Notes: generated by a model from the sequence alone, not told the origin. Positions 42,673 to 51,161 are shown, counted from the first letter of the stretch. The stretch is DNA of 64,000 bases from Saccharibacillus alkalitolerans (GCF_011090185.1 NZ_JAAFGS010000002.1:558001-622000); one strand, 5' to 3'. Made by a program: numbers and translations.

Positions 42673-44016
42673 GCCAATGCCGAGCGCGTAATAGGCCGCC
42701 AGCATGATCAGCACGAACCCTCCGCCCACGGCGAGCGGAATTCGCGTATCCGCGTTAATCGCCATCCCGGTCAGGACAAGGATCAAGAACACGACAATGA
42801 AATAATTCGCCGCCGGGAAGAACAGCGACTTGAACGGATGACTGCCGATTTCGTCCGCATGCTCGCGCCGGAAGCGGAACTGTCCGATCGCCATCGCGAA
42901 CCACGGGATCATGCCCGGCAGAATGCTGGCCCCGTAGATGTACAGGAACAGCTTGGAGCCCGGCATCAAGTAATTGAGCAGCACTCCGATGAGCAGCAGA
43001 GCGATCGTCGTCATGATGCTGTTCCGCGGCACGCCGCTGCTCGAGACTTTACGGAAAAATTTCGGCGCCTGGCCGTGCTCGGCCAGCGTGTACAGCATGC
43101 GCCCGGCGCTGTAAATGCCGCTGTTGCAGCCGGACATCGCCGCCGTCAGCACGACGAAATTGATGATGCCGGCCGCCGCCGTGATGCCGACTTTGGCGAA
43201 GGTAAGCACGAACGGACTGCCCGTTACGCCGACTTCGTTCCACGGATAAAGGGTCACGATCACGAAGATCGCGCCGACGTAGAATACGAGAATCCGCCAG
43301 ACGATGTTCTGGATCGCGCGGCGCAGCGTAACCGTCGGATTTTCCGCTTCCCCCGCCGTAATGCCGATCAGCTCGATGCCCTGGTAAGCGGCGGTCACGA
43401 TGCAGAGCGCGAACAGGAACCCTTTCAGCCCGCCCGCGAAAAATCCGCCGTGCTCGTACAGATTCCCGAGTCCGATCGGCACGCCTCCGTTTCCCCAGCC
43501 GAAGAAGATAAGGCCGGTCCCCAGAATCAGCATGGCGACGATCGCGACGACTTTGATCATGGCGAACCAGAATTCGAACTCGCCGTAGAACTTCACCGCC
43601 GCCAGATTCGCCGCCGCGATGATGCCGACGCCGACCAGAGCCGGAATCCACTGCGGAATGTCGGGGTACCAATAACCGAAATAAATGCCGATCGCCGTCA
43701 CTTCGGACATGCCGACCGTCAGCCACAGAAACCAGTAGCTCCAGGCCGTCAGGTAACCCGCGACCGGATGGATATATTTATGCGCGAACGTCGCGAACGA
43801 TCCCGTCACCGGCTCGGCGATCAGCATCTCCCCCATGATCCGCATGACCAAGAACATGACGATCCCCGCCAGCATATACGCCAGCAGCACGGACGGTCCG
43901 GCCCATTGGATCGTGCTCGAGGAACCCATGAACAGGCCCACCCCGATCGTCCCTCCCAGCGCGATCAGCTCGATATGCCGGGCTTTCAGACCCCGGTTCA
44001 GTTGTTTTTCTTCCAT
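42649..44016 (-). CDS. Amino acid permease (APC superfamily, AAT family)
   Basis: A 455-residue, twelve-TM importer. The start [55 protein letters not shown] is the AAT-family consensus, with the GGxIGxGLF unwound TM1, and [20 protein letters not shown] is the TM6 substrate region. It resembles YbxG/YdgF/AapA-type carriers; the amino acid is not assigned. ATG 44016 sits after a weak GGGGG site; the extended frame to 44112 lacks family similarity. Confidence 0.93.
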   Translation of the reverse strand: MEEKQLNRGLKARHIELIALGGTIGVGLFMGSSSTIQWAGPSVLLAYMLAGIVMFLVMRIMGEMLIAEPVTGSFATFAHKYIHPVAGYLTAWSYWFLWLTVGMSEVTAIGIYFGYWYPDIPQWIPALVGVGIIAAANLAAVKFYGEFEFWFAMIKVVAIVAMLILGTGLIFFGWGNGGVPIGLGNLYEHGGFFAGGLKGFLFALCIVTAAYQGIELIGITAGEAENPTVTLRRAIQNIVWRILVFYVGAIFVIVTLYPWNEVGVTGSPFVLTFAKVGITAAAGIINFVVLTAAMSGCNSGIYSAGRMLYTLAEHGQAPKFFRKVSSSGVPRNSIMTTIALLLIGVLLNYLMPGSKLFLYIYGASILPGMIPWFAMAIGQFRFRREHADEIGSHPFKSLFFPAANYFIVVFLILVLTGMAINADTRIPLAVGGGFVLIMLAAYYALGIGKKAGESR

Positions 44017-44371
44017 AAAGCTGTGCCCCCATATATGTTTTGCCGTTTTTCCGCGTTCCGGCACCGCCAAAACGCACCAGCAAATTCTATGACAAGCCAG
44101 CCGGGAACACAACAGAAAAGATCACCCTCGCAGCGCCCGTGTAGTCTTCATAAGGGACTGTTGTTCCTTAAGAGAGGACATTCCTTCATGCAGAATGCTT
44201 TTGCATCATCGATTCGAATAAAACATTCAACTTAAGTGTCCCGCAAAAAAAAACAAAAAAAATTATATTCAGGGTTAGGGCGTGTCTTCTTTTCAGCTCT
44301 TCGAATCCGATTTCGCATATAAAAAGCCCCTGAACGGAATCCGTTCAGGGGCCGCGAATCGTCCTGCTCGT
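44017..44371. other. Intergenic region between permease and Bcr pump genes
   Basis: Holds the Bcr terminator (44321-44353), an AT-rich stretch, and a small hairpin TAAGGGAC-TGTT-GTTCCTTA (44147-44166 or close). No riboswitch family was recognised in the leader of the permease gene. Confidence 0.5.
44321..44353 (-). terminator. Terminator of Bcr/CflA pump gene
   Basis: On the minus strand GCCCCTGAACGGA / TCCGTTCAGGGGC followed by TTTTTATATG. Confidence 0.93.
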
Positions 44372-45586
44372 TTATGCGGCTGCGTCCGTCTGCTTGTCCG
44401 CCCGCGTCAGCACAAAAAACGCGGCCGCGCCGAGCAGCGCCGTAACGAACAAGATGGCGCCCATCGGTACCGGAGTCGTCTCGTCCAGGCCGACGAGCGG
44501 AGACACGATCGAGCCGATCAGCAGCGGGAACAGGCCGAGCACCGCGCTGGCGCTGCCGGCCCGGTGGCCCTGGCGCGCGATGGCCAGCGTGAACGTGCTT
44601 GTCGCCGTGATGCCGATCGTGATCATATACACGAACAGAAGGACGACGATGGTAAACAGCGGGCCCTGCACGATCGAAGCGATCAGCAGCAGGAACGTCG
44701 CGCTCGCCGCCGTAATCACGCCGATTCGCAGCAGACTGCGTTCGGGCACGATGCTGCTGAAGCGCCCGATAATGAAGCTGCCCGTAATGATCGCGATGCC
44801 GTTGATGCCGAACAGGATGCTGAACGTCTGCGGCGACACGCCGTAAATGTCTTGATAGACGAACGGCGTGCCCGCCACATAAGCGAAGCTTCCGCCGTGG
44901 ATAAAGCCGAGCGTCAGGGCGTAGCCCATGAACGACTTGTCCCGCATGAGGCTGCCCATCGTGCGCAGCGAGTGCCCGATCGAGCTCGGCACCCTTTTCT
45001 CCGGCGGCAGCGTCTCCTTCAGCTTGAATCCGACCGTCAGCAGGATCAGGAAGCCGAGCAGGCCCAGCACGTAGAAGATGGTGTGCCAGCTCGAGCCCGG
45101 CAGCAGCAGCACCCCGCCGCCGGCAATCGGGGCAAGCAGCGGCGCGACGGCGTTGATGACCATCAGCAGCGAGAAGAACTGCGTCAGCTCGCGGCCGCTG
45201 AATACGTCGCGGACGATCGCGCGCGACAGCACGATGCCGCCCGAGGCGGTCAGTCCCTGCAGGAATCGGGCGGCGATCAACATCTCGATGCTGGTCGACA
45301 GCGCGCACATCACGGACGACGCCGCGAACAGCAGCAGCGAGATCAGCAGCGGGCCGCGGCGTCCGCGCGCGTCGCTGATCGGACCGACGATGATCTGTCC
45401 GGCCGCCAGCCCGATCAGGCAGGCGGTCAGGCTGAGCTGGACAAGCGACGCCTGCGCGCCGAGATCGGACGAGATGCCCGGGAAGCTGGGCAGATACATA
45501 TCGATGTTGAGCGGTCCGAGAATGCCGAGCGTGGACAGCAGCAGGGCGAGGCCCAGGCGCTCACGGCCCGTGGGGTTATGCGGCAT
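44372..45586 (-). CDS. Bcr/CflA family MFS drug exporter
   Basis: A 404-residue twelve-TM exporter. The start LGLALLLSTLGILGPLNIDMYLPSFPGISSDLGAQASLVQLSLTACLIGLAAGQIIVGPISDARGRRGPLL has the Bcr hallmark D-M-Y-L-P-(S/A)-(F/L)-P and motif A GPxSDxxGRR; FLQGLTASGGIVLSRAIVRD is the second mark. AAGGAGAAC precedes ATG. It lies 200 bp past the end of the thiopeptide cluster on the same strand with its own terminator and the cluster terminator between, so a link to thiopeptide export is possible but unproven. Confidence 0.93.
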   Translation of the reverse strand: MPHNPTGRERLGLALLLSTLGILGPLNIDMYLPSFPGISSDLGAQASLVQLSLTACLIGLAAGQIIVGPISDARGRRGPLLISLLLFAASSVMCALSTSIEMLIAARFLQGLTASGGIVLSRAIVRDVFSGRELTQFFSLLMVINAVAPLLAPIAGGGVLLLPGSSWHTIFYVLGLLGFLILLTVGFKLKETLPPEKRVPSSIGHSLRTMGSLMRDKSFMGYALTLGFIHGGSFAYVAGTPFVYQDIYGVSPQTFSILFGINGIAIITGSFIIGRFSSIVPERSLLRIGVITAASATFLLLIASIVQGPLFTIVVLLFVYMITIGITATSTFTLAIARQGHRAGSASAVLGLFPLLIGSIVSPLVGLDETTPVPMGAILFVTALLGAAAFFVLTRADKQTDAAA

Positions 45587-45713
45587 GGTTGAAGGTTCTC
45601 CTTTGATGAAACAAACTATGAATAATCATAGAAGGAATTGTATAAGCCATGGAAGAGACTGTCAACGACGCATGTCCTTTCTTGCGCGGATGCGGCCGGC
45701 AGCGGAAAAGACG

Positions 45714-45760
45714 AAAAAAGGAGAATCCTGACAGCTTCGGGCCGCCCGGACTCTCCTTTT
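45714..45760 (-). terminator. Terminator at the end of the thiopeptide cluster
   Basis: On the minus strand AAAGGAGAGTCC...GGATTCTCCTTTTTT, 11-12 paired bases, with a GGGCGGCCC inner stem. It lies 30 bp after the stop of the 152-residue gene. Confidence 0.9.
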
Positions 45761-45788
45761 GCTCATGTTCGTTAAGTTTGCCGCGCAG

Positions 45789-46247
45789 TCAGAGCATCGC
45801 CGCCGCTCCGATCCGAAGCGAAGCCGCCCGGAGCACCCGGACGCCGTGCTTCGCGGAAGGGACGGCTTCGCATTCCAGCGTCCGGTACTGCACCCGCTTG
45901 CGGCGCAGCACGTTTTGGAGCCGGGCGAACAGCGCTTCGGCTTCCTTGGAAAGGGAATCCTGTTCCTCTTCCCCGAGAAGCAGGATATACTGCGATTCTC
46001 CTCGCGCCAGATCCAAACGTCCGCTTTCGTAAATATGGATGGAATTCCGGCCGTCCGAGCGCATGAACGCTTTTCCGTCATTCACGAACAAGAATCGGAG
46101 CGAGCTTCCTTTCAGACCGTTTCGCTCGTGCTCCGCCGCCGCTTCGAATAACAGGTACAGCGTATCATCCGCAAAAGCTTCGCGGCTCAATTGTTCGAAA
46201 AAAGGCAGTTCCAGCTTGGCGAGTTGTTTCCCGAGCAGTTCTTCCAT
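45789..46247 (-). CDS. Unknown 152-residue protein, last gene of thiopeptide cluster
   Basis: No family recognised. It is a soluble, Glu/Arg/Leu-rich protein: an N-terminal helical part, then a likely beta region (LRFLFVNDGKAFMRSDGRNSIHIYESGRLDLARGESQYILLL), a helix LSKEAEALFARLQNVLRRKRVQ, and a hydrophobic C-terminus. AAAGGAG lies 8 nt before ATG. It sits 84 bp downstream of the third precursor gene and directly before the cluster terminator, a usual place for immunity or accessory genes. Self-protection or peptide handling is conjecture. Confidence 0.75.
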   Translation of the reverse strand: MEELLGKQLAKLELPFFEQLSREAFADDTLYLLFEAAAEHERNGLKGSSLRFLFVNDGKAFMRSDGRNSIHIYESGRLDLARGESQYILLLGEEEQDSLSKEAEALFARLQNVLRRKRVQYRTLECEAVPSAKHGVRVLRAASLRIGAAAML

Positions 46248-46330
46248 TCGACTCTCTCCTTTCCGTGCCGGGTGACGACGTTCGGCGGCCTTTCAAACCG
46301 GCCTGAACGCCCGGATGCGTATGTGCGAAA

Positions 46331-46501
46331 TCAAGACGAGCAGCAGGAGCTGGAACCGCAGGTCGAGCAGCCGTTGCTGACCATCGATCCGCTTGTCGCC
46401 GCCGTCTCCGGCAGCGCGGTCGCTTCGCTGATCTCCACGAAATCCAAGTCCTCGATGTCCGAGAACAGTTCCTCTACCAGCTTGTTGTTCGCGTTTTCCA
46501 T
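46331..46501 (-). CDS. Thiopeptide precursor peptide, copy 3 (distal)
   Basis: A 56-residue precursor. The acidic leader (residues 1-41) contains ELFSDIEDLDFVEISEA and ALPETAATSGS, the form of thiopeptide leaders that the cyclodehydratase and dehydratase bind. The C-terminal part from Ser42 is SNGCSTCGSSSCCSS: four Cys and seven Ser plus one Thr within the last 15 residues, ending the protein as thiopeptide cores do. Cys residues would become thiazoles, Ser/Thr dehydroamino acids, and two Ser would join to the central pyridine. Ribosome-binding site AAAAGGAG is 9-10 nt before ATG. Peptide identical to copy 2 (only synonymous differences). Confidence 0.92.
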   Translation of the reverse strand: MENANNKLVEELFSDIEDLDFVEISEATALPETAATSGSMVSNGCSTCGSSSCCSS

Positions 46502-46574
46502 GTTCGATCTCTCCTTTTCATAAGTAAAATGCGTTTATAAGCTCACTGTCGGGGACGTGATCGCAAGCTGTGAA

Positions 46575-46745
46575 TCAGGACGAGCAGCAGGAGCTGGAAC
46601 CGCAGGTCGAGCAGCCGTTGCTGACCATCGATCCGCTCGTCGCCGCCGTCTCCGGCAGCGCGGTCGCTTCGCTGATCTCCACGAAATCCAGATCCTCGAT
46701 GTCCGAGAACAGTTCCTCTACCAGCTTGTTGTTCGCGTTTTCCAT
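46575..46745 (-). CDS. Thiopeptide precursor peptide, copy 2
   Basis: Encodes the same 56 residues as copy 3, with silent changes (for example the last Ser is TCC rather than TCT and Thr36 is ACG rather than ACA). It has its own AAAAGGAG site. Multiple identical copies raise the dose of substrate relative to the modifying enzymes, as seen in some micrococcin- and thiocillin-type clusters. Confidence 0.92.
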   Translation of the reverse strand: MENANNKLVEELFSDIEDLDFVEISEATALPETAATSGSMVSNGCSTCGSSSCCSS

Positions 46746-46818
46746 GTTCGATCTCTCCTTTTCATAAGTAAAATGCGTTTATAAGCTCATTGTCGGGGGC
46801 GTGACCGCAAGCTGTGAA

Positions 46819-46989
46819 TCAGGACGAGCAGCAGGAGCTGGAACCGCAGGTCGAGCAGCCGTTGCTGACCATCGATCCGCTCGTCGCCGCCGTTTCCGGC
46901 AGCGCGGTCGCTTCGCTGATCTCCACGAAATCCAAATCCTCGATGTCCGAGAACAGTTCCTCTACCAGCTTGTTGTTCGTGTTTTCCAT
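46819..46989 (-). CDS. Thiopeptide precursor peptide, copy 1 (proximal)
   Basis: First precursor in transcription order, 137 bp after the ABC permease gene. It encodes 56 residues identical to the other copies except Thr instead of Ala at leader position 4 (MENTNNK versus MENANNK); the core is unchanged. The upstream gap shows no convincing terminator, so it can be read from the biosynthetic operon, although a separate weak promoter cannot be excluded. Confidence 0.92.
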   Translation of the reverse strand: MENTNNKLVEELFSDIEDLDFVEISEATALPETAATSGSMVSNGCSTCGSSSCCSS

Positions 46990-47126
46990 GTTCGATCTCT
47001 CCTTTGAATGGGGTTGGTTGTGCTTTATGATGAATAGCTCGGGTCGGGCTTTGAAGATTCGAAAAACCCCCGCCTCCGCTAGCCATTACGATCCGGTAAC
47101 GCCGCGGCTTCGCCGGCACTTCGGCT

Positions 47127-47885
47127 TCAATTCAGCTTTCCGAATTTTTTCTGGAGCACGGCGCCCGCCGCGACGAAAGCCAGCGAGACGCCGACCAGGA
47201 TCAGCGCTTCCTTCCCGTAATCGAGAAGGGTTCCGCTGCCTGCCCACAGTCCGCGCATCATCTCCAGCCCGTAGACGATCGGATTGAAGATGTAGACGAA
47301 CTCCCGCAGGAAGCTCGGGAACATCTCGGGCGGGAAGGTCAGTCCCCCCAGGAAGATCTGATAGTAGAACACCATCTGGGATACGCCCTGGTACGTTACG
47401 CTTTTGCCGATGAACGACGTCAGGAAGTAAGTGATCGCGAACTGGTACAGGTTGATGAGCAGGAAGGCCACCGCGATATTCGGCAGGCTCGCATAAGGAA
47501 TCGCGATATGCTTGATTCCGGCTGCGAAAGCGATCAGCAGAAAAGAGGCGGCGATCTGGAACAGGAAAGTGGCGATATATAATCCGGACGAAACGGTCAG
47601 CCCGGAAATGCCCAGCAGCTTGAACTTCAGCAGGTTGCCCTGCTCCTTGTACAGCAGGAACGTCTGGCCGTAAATGACCAACACCCCGTTGACGATGATG
47701 ATCGGAATATAAGCGGGAACGAGCAGCTCCGTCAGCGGAACGCCGCCGTCGACCTTATAGCCGGCCAACAGATTGCTGAAGATGAAGAACATGACGATGG
47801 GAAGCGAGAATCCGAGAATAAGGCTCTTGGCGTTGCGCATCACCAGCTTGATCTGGTAGCCCGAGAGGGCGAGCAGGTTATCCAT
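47127..47885 (-). CDS. ABC-2 type permease of thiopeptide cluster
   Basis: A 252-residue membrane subunit with six hydrophobic segments; NAKSLILGFSLPIVMFFIFSNLL in the first part and GVSQMVFYYQIFLGGLTFPPEMFPSFLREFVYIFNPIVYGLEMMRGLW, the ABC2_membrane mark, near the end. ATG 47885 with GGAGAG 7 nt upstream overlaps the ATPase 3' end by 8 nt. With the ATPase it forms an exporter that could secrete the thiopeptide or protect the producer. Confidence 0.9.
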   Translation of the reverse strand: MDNLLALSGYQIKLVMRNAKSLILGFSLPIVMFFIFSNLLAGYKVDGGVPLTELLVPAYIPIIIVNGVLVIYGQTFLLYKEQGNLLKFKLLGISGLTVSSGLYIATFLFQIAASFLLIAFAAGIKHIAIPYASLPNIAVAFLLINLYQFAITYFLTSFIGKSVTYQGVSQMVFYYQIFLGGLTFPPEMFPSFLREFVYIFNPIVYGLEMMRGLWAGSGTLLDYGKEALILVGVSLAFVAAGAVLQKKFGKLN

Positions 47886-48780
47886 GCGAGATCTCTCCAT
47901 TCTTCACGAGTTTGTAGCCCAGCATTTTCAGGAAGGCGTCCTCGAACGTGTAGTTTTTGATCGCGATATCATAGCCGCCCAGCCGCTTCACCTGCCGGTA
48001 AATCTCTTCTTCGGCGTCTTCTTTGTAGCGAATGCACAGCAGGCCGCCGTTATTCGAGAGCTCGCTGCCGAAGCACTGTCCGAACGCTTCGCGGTCGTCG
48101 GTGCGGAACTCGATTTTCTTCGCCGCTTCGAACTCTTCCCGGATAAGGGTCGACACGTCGCCGATCCGGCTGATCCGGCCCTTGTCCAGAATCACGACCC
48201 GATCCGCCAGATATTCCACTTCGTCGAGGAAATGGCTGGTCAGAATGATCGTCACGCCTTTCTCTTCGTTCAGCCGTTTGATGTAGTCCCAGATCTGGCG
48301 GCGTGTCATGGAATCGAGGCCGGTCGACAGCTCGTCGAAAATGATAAGCTCCGGCTCGCCGATCAGGGTCAGCAGGATCGACAGCTTCTGACGCTGGCCG
48401 CCCGAGAGATTTTTGACGTACATGTTCCGGCAGGACGCGAAGTCGAATTCTTCCAGCAGGCTGTCGAGATCGACGTCGCTTTTCAGTATTTTTCGGTACA
48501 GCTTGCATACCTCGTATACTTTCGCTTCCTTCTCGTAAGAGGAGGACTGCATTTGATAGCCGACCTTGCGGTACAGCTCCTTGCGATCGAAGCCGTATTC
48601 GATGCGCCCTTCGTAATCGACGATATCCATGATGGAATTGATCAGCGTCGTCTTGCCGGCGCCGTTGTGGCCGAGCACGGCGACGATGCTGCCCCGTTCC
48701 ACCGTAAAGCTGACGTCTTCGAGCGCCTGCTTGCTTCCGTACTTTTTCGACAGGCCTTCCATCTTGATCAGAGTAGACAT
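47878..48780 (-). CDS. ABC transporter ATP-binding protein of thiopeptide cluster
   Basis: A 300-residue ATPase: Walker A GHNGAGKTT, signature LSGGQRQKLSILLTL, Walker B LIIFDELSTGLD, H-loop TSHFLDEVEYLAD. The C-terminal 80 residues are a small accessory domain as in bacteriocin immunity/exporter ATPases of the CcmA/BcrA type. AAGGAGG lies 8 nt before ATG. It is sandwiched between biosynthetic genes and the precursor genes, so export/immunity of the product is the likely job. Confidence 0.92.
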   Translation of the reverse strand: MSTLIKMEGLSKKYGSKQALEDVSFTVERGSIVAVLGHNGAGKTTLINSIMDIVDYEGRIEYGFDRKELYRKVGYQMQSSSYEKEAKVYEVCKLYRKILKSDVDLDSLLEEFDFASCRNMYVKNLSGGQRQKLSILLTLIGEPELIIFDELSTGLDSMTRRQIWDYIKRLNEEKGVTIILTSHFLDEVEYLADRVVILDKGRISRIGDVSTLIREEFEAAKKIEFRTDDREAFGQCFGSELSNNGGLLCIRYKEDAEEEIYRQVKRLGGYDIAIKNYTFEDAFLKMLGYKLVKNGEISHG

Positions 48781-48799
48781 GGGATTCCCTCCTTTTTGT

Positions 48800-49606
48800 T
48801 CAAAACACTTGGGCGGCGGTCAACTTCATCTCGGGAAGCGTGAAGCGGAAGATCCGGTTGATCGGAAGCGCCGCGTCCACGTAAAGCTTCTGGTGCGTGT
48901 CGTTGATCAGATACATCAGATTGTTGATCAGCAGCGAATACACGGTCAGCACATTGGCGTAGGAAGGACTCGCTCCGCGCGAAGGAACTTCCGTTTCGCC
49001 GCCGGCGGGCCGCCGCGTCAGCGACTCCCTCTCTTCCGGCGAAAACAGGCAGGGACCGAGCGTCATTTCCGTCGTCGAGTACGGCAGGATGCGGCTGAAC
49101 GATTTCAACTCTTCCTCGTGTTCCTTCAGGCATTCCCGCTCCGCGACCGCGATGGCCGGATTTCCTTCCCCCTGCCCGGCCAATCGGAATCCGCTGCCGA
49201 GAAGAAGCGCCGAGAGCATTCCGTTCGCATCGCCCAACACCCGGACCGCCGTGCGCTCCAGCGCCTCCCGGTAGTGCCGCAGTTCCTCGGTCGGCGTTCC
49301 GGTGCGTTCGCAGAGCAGGAAGACGTTGCGCAGATTCAATTCCTTGTTGAGCAGGCTCGGGTCGTCCGCGATCAGAAAGCGCTCGGGCGAAACCTTCGCC
49401 ATGCCGAGCAGCAGCCGCGCCTCCTCGCTTCCGCCCGCTTTCGCTTTTCCGATCCCGATTCCTTCGTACAGCATCTTGTGCAGCGCCGCGTAATCGACGG
49501 AAGGACGGAGGCGGATTTGCGCAATGCTTTTGTCGAAAATGTGTTCAATATACAAGGTCTGTCCATCCCGGATCAGCCGATTCTCGGCTTTCAATATACA
49601 AAACAT
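48800..49606 (-). CDS. Unknown 268-residue protein inside thiopeptide cluster
   Basis: Not recognised. It is soluble and mixed alpha/beta, with LIRDGQTLYIEHIFDKSIAQIRLRPSVDYAALHKMLYEGIG at the start and VLTVYSLLINNLMYLINDTHQKLYVDAALPINRIFRF near the end. The start ATG follows immediately on the stop of the SagB gene (TGA-ATG), so translation is coupled and a functional link with that oxidoreductase is likely. No nucleotide-binding, metal or membrane motif is seen. It could be a partner of the dehydrogenase, a C-terminal tailoring factor or an adaptor. Confidence 0.75.
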   Translation of the reverse strand: MFCILKAENRLIRDGQTLYIEHIFDKSIAQIRLRPSVDYAALHKMLYEGIGIGKAKAGGSEEARLLLGMAKVSPERFLIADDPSLLNKELNLRNVFLLCERTGTPTEELRHYREALERTAVRVLGDANGMLSALLLGSGFRLAGQGEGNPAIAVAERECLKEHEEELKSFSRILPYSTTEMTLGPCLFSPEERESLTRRPAGGETEVPSRGASPSYANVLTVYSLLINNLMYLINDTHQKLYVDAALPINRIFRFTLPEMKLTAAQVF

Positions 49607-50341
49607 TCAGCCCACCACCATGACATAGAGTAAGTCGTAATCCGGCACGGCCCGCTTGAATTCCTCTTCGTAAAATCCGCCGATGCATACCGTGTTCAGC
49701 GCCAGATCTTCCGCGCACAGCGACAAATTCTGGGCCATGTGACCGATCTCCTGATTGAGCAGCCGGTAGGACAGCTCGCCGTATTTCTCCTCCAGCAGCT
49801 GATAGTCGCTCGCAAAGAACAGCTTGATCGGAAACGCGGCCAGTTCCCGGTCGATAATCGCGGCTTCCAACGGATCGGCGCGTCCCGGCGCGTAGAGCTC
49901 CAACACGTGAAGATAGGGATTGTAGCGGTAAACGTTCCCCCGAAGTTCCGGCAGGTCGACGCTCAGGAACAGCGTGCAGGGATAGAGCGCTCCGGGCGAC
50001 GGATAGGCGAAGTATCCGCTGCGTTCGTCGGTGACTCCGACCGCGAACTGCAGCAGCCTGGCCAGCAGTTCCGCGTCGGGTTCGGCGGCCGACCTGAACC
50101 GCCGGGTTCGGCGCCGCAGCAGCAGCTCTTCAAGCTCCGTCTGCGGTTCGAAACGCCGTAACGCCAAGCCTTCCTTCCGGTCCCACCGCTTGACCGCCTT
50201 CACTTTCTTGATCTGGACCGAGGTGTAATTCTTCCGCGAGACGGAGCGTTCGTGGAAGTATCTGCGCAGCGCCGAACGGTCGGGCTCCGTCTCCCACCAG
50301 AGCGTGCCGCCCTGCTCCGCCTTCTCCTCAATGCCGCGCAT
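49607..50341 (-). CDS. SagB-type azoline dehydrogenase (FMN nitroreductase family)
   Basis: A 244-residue FMN-dependent oxidase that would aromatise thiazolines to thiazoles. SagB/ThcOx marks: LLRRRTRRF at the domain start, YFAYPSPGALYPCTLFLSV, LNQEIGHMAQNLSLCAEDLALNTVCIGGFYEEEFKRAV at the C-terminus. ATG 50341 with GGGAG upstream is preferred; the gene overlaps the elimination-domain gene end by 14 nt. Corresponds to TbtE/TclN-type enzymes. Confidence 0.92.
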   Translation of the reverse strand: MRGIEEKAEQGGTLWWETEPDRSALRRYFHERSVSRKNYTSVQIKKVKAVKRWDRKEGLALRRFEPQTELEELLLRRRTRRFRSAAEPDAELLARLLQFAVGVTDERSGYFAYPSPGALYPCTLFLSVDLPELRGNVYRYNPYLHVLELYAPGRADPLEAAIIDRELAAFPIKLFFASDYQLLEEKYGELSYRLLNQEIGHMAQNLSLCAEDLALNTVCIGGFYEEEFKRAVPDYDLLYVMVVG

Positions 50342-51146
50342 ATCGCTTCTCCCCCTCTTCCGCGAGCAGCGCCGCAAGCTCGTATTCAAGCTCGGGGTGA
50401 ACGCCGATCCGGTTGTTCATCATGTGCACGTGGGAGAAGAGCACGCCTTCGTGCAGGTCTCCGAGGTTCCGAAGAGAGTCCAGATAGTTCCGGTAGCGTT
50501 CGGGCGGAGAATCCGCGGCGATCAGCGCTCCCGCTCTTTGGACCGCCGCTTCCTTCAAGCTCCGGAAAGACGATGCGTCGCGGGAACGGTAACTTTTCCA
50601 CAATTCCGCATAGCGTCCGAACGCGGATTCGGCGGCGCCGGGTCCGCCCAGGCTCCAATGCAGCAGGTCGCAGGCGGCGAGTACCCGATAAGGGAAAGCC
50701 AACGTATTGAGCGTCAGCGCCAGCTCGCTGCCGGCGCGGAACACCGCTTCCGAACGCGCCATATGGTTCGCTCCCCCGTACCGGCCGTACTCGGGCTCGT
50801 ATCGATCGGGTTCCACCGTGCCGTGAGCTTTCCAGTACGTCTCCGTAATGCCTTCGCCGGCCAGCATCGCGTCCGTGTAGAAGCGTTCATAGTCGATCAG
50901 GCGGACGGGGTTCATCTCCAGGAATCGACCGACCGAGCGGCCGAACGCTTCCGCGAACTCCTCCGCGCCGAATCCTTCCGCTCTCTTGAGGCGAAGACGG
51001 ATATGCGGCCCTCCCAGCCAGTAGCGGATGAAGAACCAGTCTTCCCCGGGAGCGATCCGCTCCTTGACGAAGGCCGGAAACTCGAGCTGCAAGTAACGGT
51101 CCAGCGCCGAATAATCGTGAATGTAAGCGTGAAACGAATGCCACAT
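50328..51146 (-). CDS. Split LanB dehydratase, glutamate-elimination subunit (TclL/TbtC-like)
   Basis: A 272-residue stand-alone SpaB_C/TIGR03891 domain that removes glutamate from glutamylated Ser/Thr to give Dha/Dhb. Residues W37-FFIRYWLGGPHIRLRL match the WxxxRYxxxxPHxRLR signature with the catalytic Arg set, and HVHMMNNRIG (239-247) followed by an E-rich helix matches the C-terminal HxxxNR motif containing the catalytic His. AAGGAGG is 7 nt before ATG. It works with the 856-residue glutamylation subunit. Confidence 0.9.
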   Translation of the reverse strand: MWHSFHAYIHDYSALDRYLQLEFPAFVKERIAPGEDWFFIRYWLGGPHIRLRLKRAEGFGAEEFAEAFGRSVGRFLEMNPVRLIDYERFYTDAMLAGEGITETYWKAHGTVEPDRYEPEYGRYGGANHMARSEAVFRAGSELALTLNTLAFPYRVLAACDLLHWSLGGPGAAESAFGRYAELWKSYRSRDASSFRSLKEAAVQRAGALIAADSPPERYRNYLDSLRNLGDLHEGVLFSHVHMMNNRIGVHPELEYELAALLAEEGEKRYARH

Positions 51147-51161
51147 CTTCGCTCCTCCTTT

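Larger units (their letters stand above)
46331..46997 (-). repeat. Tandem triplication of precursor gene, 244-bp unit
   Basis: The three precursor starts lie at 46501, 46745 and 46989, exactly 244 bp apart. Units include the gene, its ribosome-binding site and the spacer (for example TAAAATGCGTTTATAAGCTCA in both spacers) and differ at only a few mostly silent bases, pointing to recent duplication or ongoing homogenisation. The outer flanks diverge at once. Confidence 0.95.

Noticed and set aside
44017..44371. Riboswitch in the amino acid permease leader
   Set aside because: Only small hairpins seen; no lysine, T-box, glycine or c-di-AMP consensus could be recognised.
44372..45586. Bcr/CflA pump as part of the thiopeptide operon
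   Set aside because: A strong terminator (45714-45760) and a 200-bp gap separate it; kept only as a possible helper.
46331..46997. CRISPR array or insertion element as explanation of the tandem repeats
   Set aside because: Unit is 244 bp with coding content, only three copies, no short spacers, no transposase or terminal inverted repeats.
46191..47287. Plus-strand frames crossing the precursor repeats
   Set aside because: They repeat because the 244-bp unit repeats; they lack ribosome-binding sites, while each minus-strand precursor has one and a thiopeptide leader.
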